Of a stretch of DNA of 64,000 bases, positions 58,885 through 64,000 are shown one piece after another. The notes beneath the pieces were generated by a model. It made no database searches. It worked only from the letters and a program-made list of their open reading frames with translations, and was not told where the DNA came from. The DNA is from Coptis chinensis (lineage: Eukaryota > Streptophyta > Magnoliopsida > Ranunculales > Ranunculaceae). Location of the stretch: positions 28,916,501-28,980,500 of the forward strand of contig CM027377.1 in NCBI GenBank assembly GCA_015680905.1, read 5' to 3'. The position numbers and the translations under genes are program-made. Numbering within the stretch: the stretch's first letter is position 1; every line of letters starts with the position of its first letter.

Positions 58885-59702
58885 AAGTTCGTTTACATTG
58901 CGCATGTTTAGTTTAGAAAACACTATTTTTACTATTCCAAACACAACACTGAAAACACTGTTCGTAATTTCTTCAAATTTTTCTGCTACTGTTCGAGTGC
59001 ATATGAGTTGCGCAACCAACTCCTTACTCTCTCGTGACCTAAACCTAAAATTTTAAACCCTAGTTGTTCACTCGTGGCCAAGACGCCGCTAACATTTCCC
59101 TTTATAGAGCGCGACTGCTCTGTGGCTCTCAGGTTCTAGTAGTCGCGACTTCCCCAATATACCCTATCCTAAAGCGCGCGTGCGTGCTAGGTTAAATACA
59201 GTAATTTAATTTTTTTAATATTATTTGTAATATTATCTCAACAGTACAGTACAGTAATCGTATGCTGCCACCTACAAAATTTTAATAATTATTTTTCTTC
59301 ATTCTAAACGGTGTCTAGTAAACTAAAAGAATTTGGGGTTCTCTAATTAAGGAACATGCACGCACGGACAACCTCCCTCAAATTCTTAAGTGACATGGCC
59401 ATTGGATTGATAGAAAAATACAAAAAATTAATTAATCTTAGTTAAATTAGTAAGCCCACCCACTACCAAAGCCCATTTTCACAGGCCTGACATCCAGGCC
59501 CAACACGAAGCCCATAGTAAAAAGGCTTACCCTAATTATTAAAACTTTATCACTAATAATGTTAATCTTTTTTACAGGACTTCACAATCCACACCGTGTA
59601 CCCATACTAGTACTCGTATAATTGTTCAGATCAAGTAACATAGACGTGCTTCAAGGCTATTAAATACGCTATTTATACGCGTAGCAATGACGCTCAGGTA
59701 AC
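58885..59702 (+). other. Gypsy-D leader, truncated; no gene seen
   Basis: Leader-like sequence with GCGCGCGTGCGTGC at about 59174. It ends where the Gypsy-E LTR begins; the rest of Gypsy-D is not in the window. No coding domain was recognised. Confidence 0.45.
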
Positions 59703-59760
59703 TGATAAAACGCTCTTCACACACGTTTTTATTGGCTTTCAGTTACTTATTTTCTTAAGT

Positions 59761-59822
59761 CCGAGGTCCACAGTCCAAAGTCCGAGGTCCACAGTCCAAG
59801 TCCAAAGTCCAAAGTCCAACGT
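59761..59822. repeat. GTCCAAA / GTCCGAG short tandem repeat
   Basis: About eight copies of a 7-10 bp unit, including two CCGAGGTCCACAGTCCAA blocks. Confidence 0.8.
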
Positions 59823-61087
59823 CCGTATAGTCGTACGTTTTAGTCAAGTTACCTTACTCACGGGATTGGTAGGATCGGTCGAGTAAAGGGATCGCCCAAA
59901 CCTTAGGGGCTCGGATAGGTTCACAACCGGAGTTACAACTTTAAGTGAGTAGGATTTTAGGTTTCTTTTAGTTGGTTTTAATTAAAATAACGGTAATGCA
60001 AATAAAATAAATTACTACTGGCGATTATATGTAGGTAAACAAAATGTAGAGAAACAGGAGAGAGTTAATCATGCTCATGCAAGAATCATTTTTAACAGTT
60101 TTATTACCAAATCACTACATCTCTAATTCGCCTCGCTTCGAGACGACGCCGAAAGTATCGATCCCTAGTGTATGCCCACATCTCTAGGTCGGATTTCACT
60201 AGCATAAGGAGTTTTAATAATAACGCATCTCGGTATATTATTTCCGCTCCCGCTCTATTTCACATCACCGGATGAATTGGAGAGCTATCGACGACACCGC
60301 AGAGACATTTCATCGGAGACATCCGGAGCATCAATCCAACTTTGTGTAGCCTCCTCGGTCATTTTGGGACCGAATGTTAATTCTATGCCTAATTCCTAAG
60401 TAGTGATTCTAGAATATTAACGAAGTCAATCCGATTTTTACACGAAGCAAAGATAACCCCCTCCCCGGGGGATTAGCTCATCATCATAGAAGGAATAATA
60501 AAACTTGTCAGTATACATTAAGTAAATAAATGCAGACGACATAAATTAAACTAGAAAAGAAATAATTGTTATTAAGGGTAAAATAACTTACATTATAAGT
60601 CTTTGAAATGGAAATGGCGGAATGTAAGTAATCAAGAAGAAGAAAAAAACTAAAAGCGTAGCTAAAAGCATTAATATGTCTTTGAAGGAGGATATATGAA
60701 GACCCCTCACATATATATATATATAGCCGGGACCCTTCACGAAAATCTTAATATCGAATCAGGTTTGGTTTTTAGCTAATTGAAAAGTTCAAAACTTTGA
60801 GAATCAAAGTTTTGTTTTAACCGTATTAAATTTTTGTCTTTTGCTTTGATTTTATGTTTTGTTTGTTTGTTAGCTTATTTCAATTCAAACCACCTGGTTT
60901 GAATTGGTACGCTCTTCTTTCTTGCCGTGGTATCAATTTGAAACCATCCTTTGCCACCGCCTATGCTGACTCATCATGCCTTCGGGCCCGCAGAGTGGGT
61001 CTTAGTGTGTCCAAATGGCCCGGCGCGATTTTGGCGTTTTACAACTTTTGTCCTTTTACGGAGAGTTCGCCGCCCAAATCGCGCTAT

Positions 61088-61391
61088 GGCAGCTTCACTA
61101 GCCAACGCTCGGCACCTAGATTTATCCGATTTGAGCTTCGGAAGTTTCCTCGCTTTTTATATGTGGGCCCGCTCAAGACCGGTTCTCGTTCTTTTGGAAA
61201 CTTCGCTCTAGTCGCTTTGTTGGGCTTCACGGAGATTGAGTGGGAATTCCAAATATTCCTCAGATTCCTGTACTTGGCAGCTTCACTAGCCAACGCCAAG
61301 CACCTAGATTTATCCGATTTGAGCTTCTAAAGTTTCCTCGCTTTTATATGTGGGCCCGCTCCAAGACCGGTTCTCGTTCTTTTGAAACTTC
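61088..61391. repeat. Direct duplication of about 116 bp in the Gypsy-E LTR
   Basis: GGCAGCTTCACTAGCCAACG ... GACCGGTTCTCGTTCTTTTG occurs at 61088-61203 and 61276-61391, offset 188 bp, with few differences. Confidence 0.9.
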
Positions 61392-61594
61392 GGGCTTCAC
61401 GGGGTCGAGTGGGAGACTCCAAATATTCCCGTATTCCCTCAGACTTCGATGCATGTTTTATCACTATATTCATTTTAATTCGCGGAAACCCGCAAAAAAG
61501 TACGAAAATATAATTATTACATGATTATTAAACACATAATCGACCAAAATGCTATGTCTCTGGGGTTTAATATTACAGTTTTGGGTGCTTATCA

Positions 61595-63030
61595 CACCAC
61601 CCCCCAAACAAAGACTTTGCTTGTCCTCCTCAAGCAAAGAAGAGACATTAAAACGATAAGTGGTCAAAAATGTGTTGTCTTAAGCTAAATCTCATTTCAT
61701 AGAGCGGTTGCATTGACCATATGCAACAAGGCCTTGAACCACTAGGAATTCCCTAGTGGACGAAGTTATAGCCTCGTGAGAGTTTTCCGAGAAGATACTC
61801 ACAAACTTCATTTATACTACAACGACTCAAGAACAAAGGCTTGTTTCCTTAATTAATCTCGTGTATCTAGACATCCCACTAGCGGGGAAACAAGGATTTT
61901 ATTCTTTCAAATTCAAGTTAATATACATACAATAATTGAAACATCTACGCATGAGCATGCATGCAGAATCTAATAATGAAATGTAATGAAAGGGGCCGTT
62001 TCTAGATCCCTTGGATAGCGTCCTTAATTAGGTTCTCACAGGTATGTGTCGAAACACAATTTCTCTCTTATTTTTCCACTCAAGTTTTGCTATCTCCAGT
62101 GTACAGTGGGCACACGTTTCCTCACATACTCAATGACAAATGAGGAGCCGAGGTCGAGAAGTCACAACTACTACTTATTATCACACTATCCTATTCCTAA
62201 TTGAGCTAGAGGTCTTTATTAGGTGTTATGGGGCTTAGGTGGTAGTGTAGAAGAAAATGGAATGGAAAGTTAAAAAAAAATGATAAGTATGAGAGAATAA
62301 GGTCTTCGAGATATTTATACTAGAGAATCCTTATTTTCTTTCCTGCTTCTAATCATGGGTTTCCATACTTGGAATTTTCAAGCTTTTGTATTCCCTTTTG
62401 ATTTGATTTTTGGCCTTTTGATTTTTGGAAACATATTTCTATTTTCTTTTTCTTTTCTTCTGAAACAGGTAACTGATTTTGATTTGTGACAAGGTTTTTC
62501 TCTTCATTTTTCTGCACTTCATCCTATTTCTCATACTCATCATCTAGGTAGGCTTATTTATTTGTGGTTACTAGATGGGTAATGATTTTTTTGTGAAGTA
62601 GAAAGGATTAATGAAAGGTTCAAAGGGCTTACTAGCGGTAAAAATTTTTTTACAGTGCTAATTTTTGGCTATATCGATCCAAAAAGGCCTAAATTCTCAC
62701 CTAGGATTTGGGTAGTGATCAAGTAAGTAGACGTGTGAACTTCTATTCGAAGAACTACTCCTCTCGTGTCATTACTCATATATCATACATTTGAGGTTTT
62801 GGTTAGATTCTTACAGATATGGAAACTAAGTTGTCTAACCGTGGGTCCTTAAACTTACTATCACTGTACATTTAATGATAGTCGCTGCATGAATGCTCAT
62901 GAAAAGATGTAAAAACTATTGCATATGTATTAAATTAAGTTTCTAAGGACAAGTCCCGATTCGATGCTAGGGGAGATTTCTAAATATTTTTCATCATAGA
63001 AAGGAAACGAGAATTTGTCACTAAATACGC
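61595..63030 (-). other. Conserved non-coding block of Gypsy-E
   Basis: Aligns with 48487-49970: shared phrases include TTGCTTGTCCTC, GACCATATGCAACAAGGCCT, CACTAGGAATTCCCTAGTGG, CAGTGGGCACAC and GGCTATATCGATCC. It holds the 20 bp palindrome-like CACTAGGAATTCCCTAGTGG. Confidence 0.65.
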
Positions 63031-64000
63031 TTTATTTAGACATTAAGTAAACTATATACAACTATGCATGCCTAATTTTTGCAAAAGGTTCTCACCACCC
63101 CCAAACAAATGGACACCGTGGTCCTCAAAGTGTTAAGAGGAAGAAAAAGTATACCCGGTAGGCTTTGAGCAAAAATAAAGTCGACATCTTCCACGTAAAT
63201 TTATTGTAACACACTATATATTATACATCATAAAAGTAGAAACACATTTGTTAGAGTAGCACACTGTTAGGTCATTTATTTATTTCACATCAAAACATAA
63301 AACAAATATGTACATGCATCAACTCACATTGCCCCAACCTTGAACTGGGGATAGTCCCTCCTTGCCTCGCCCCTCGTAGAAATGCCATTCCTTCACATCC
63401 CGCCAATCTATCATAGCTTTCCGACTTCACTCCATTTCCTTTCTTTGCATTGTCTAGATGAGCTATCATTTTTCATCATTAGGGGAAAGAACGAACTTTC
63501 TTAAGATACCTTGCGTGGCGTCCATGTCCGAAATCGCAAGGAACGAATTATCTTGTTTGTTGGACACATAGAGTCGACCTTTACCCAAATTCCGAAAGGT
63601 GGCTGCAAACTCGTGGAAGTATGTCCTCACTATCCCGCATGTTTAATCGCGGGGGTGATATAGTGTTGCCGAAAAAGACCGAAGCCTTCTTAAGATTCTC
63701 AATTACTAGTTCTCAGAATGTCGGCGGTGGTACGCTATCGGGCCAATGCATGGAATGTCTTACACGCCCTTTGATGTTTGTGGAAAAATGCCAATCTCCC
63801 ATGATGTTCGTAAGAAGAATAAATAACATGGCAGCTTCAACATTCATGGTCATAATCGGGCTAGTGGAATAGTGAATTCTCGCCATCGGCCGCCTTTGGC
63901 ATGTTCTTTGACGTGGGCAAGGCCATCGCCATAAGGCAAAGAAAATCTTCCCTAGAGTAGTCATTAAGGTCATTCTCTATCATGTATTGATGGGGAGATC
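63031..64000 (-). other. Gypsy-E interior, unrecognised coding remnant
   Basis: On the minus strand an acidic-to-neutral reading (NDLNDYSREDFLCLMAMALP near 63960, in a broken frame) and an 86-residue frame (63973-63713) are visible. They occupy the place of the unrecognised Gypsy-C region at 50217-51015, but I cannot align the two with confidence. Confidence 0.3.

Larger units (their letters stand above)
59703..64000 (-). mobile_element. Gypsy-E, minus strand, running off the right edge
   Basis: The 3' LTR at 59703-61594 is 1892 bp; on the minus strand it runs from TGATAAGCACCCAAAACTG to GCGTTTTATCA. It is followed inward by PPT TTTGGGGGGTGGTG and the conserved 3' non-coding block (to about 63030). 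The 5' part lies outside, so no TSD can be checked. The left LTR end was chosen by the TTTTATCA motif and is less certain than the right end. Confidence 0.65.

Overview
This window is nuclear DNA of a flowering plant, probably a eudicot. It is AT-rich and intron-bearing and is dominated by layered LTR retrotransposons of the Ty1/copia and Ty3/gypsy (Athila/Tat-related) types. I see no intact host gene. The recognisable host genes are all damaged: a CIPK protein kinase, a telomere-repeat-binding protein, a NOMO-like exon, an SKP1-like gene, a class I small heat-shock protein, an Ulp1-like protease and a quinone oxidoreductase.

Layout. 1-3 kb (minus strand): a row of three unrelated host-gene fragments (NOMO-like, CIPK, telomere-binding), all in one orientation, with introns and mostly usable splice sites. 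The CIPK exon would splice in frame into the NOMO-like exon. 5.2-5.5 kb: end of a copia LTR. 7.8-9.7 kb (plus): an intronless SKP1-like gene and a class I sHSP, each with its own TATA box and each frameshifted. 9.9-13 kb: palindromic AT-rich repeats around Ulp1-type protease exons, probably a DNA transposon. 13.5-14 kb: a poly(A)-tailed retroposed sequence.

14.4-39.7 kb is a Russian doll. A Tourist/PIF-like MITE (TSD TTA) holds Copia-A (LTRs about 0.25 kb, TSD CATTC/CATCC). Copia-A holds Gypsy-A (13.8 kb, TSD CTCTT/CTCCT) and Copia-B (minus strand, perfect TSD GTTTG). The 5' LTR of Gypsy-A holds a 3.4 kb solo LTR (perfect TSD TAGCT). The gag gene of Gypsy-A is split by an intron-containing fragment of a host quinone oxidoreductase gene.

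39.8-42.4 kb holds a CACTA-like end and transposase-related exons. 42.4-57.6 kb is Gypsy-B (gag only, plus), interrupted by Gypsy-C (47466-56868, minus, perfect TSD ACAGC). 57.6-59.7 kb is the LTR and leader of Gypsy-D, followed by Gypsy-E (minus), which runs off the right edge.

The gypsy elements look like one family group. Their LTRs begin TGATAAG, the three with a visible primer site use a tRNA-Asp-like one (TGGCGCCGCTGCC), and they have gag, or gag plus an aspartic protease, but no reverse transcriptase or integrase that I can find. A non-coding block of about 1.4 kb before the 3' LTR is shared by A, C and E. They were probably mobilised by a partner element. All family assignments rest on my reading of translated motifs; no database search was run.
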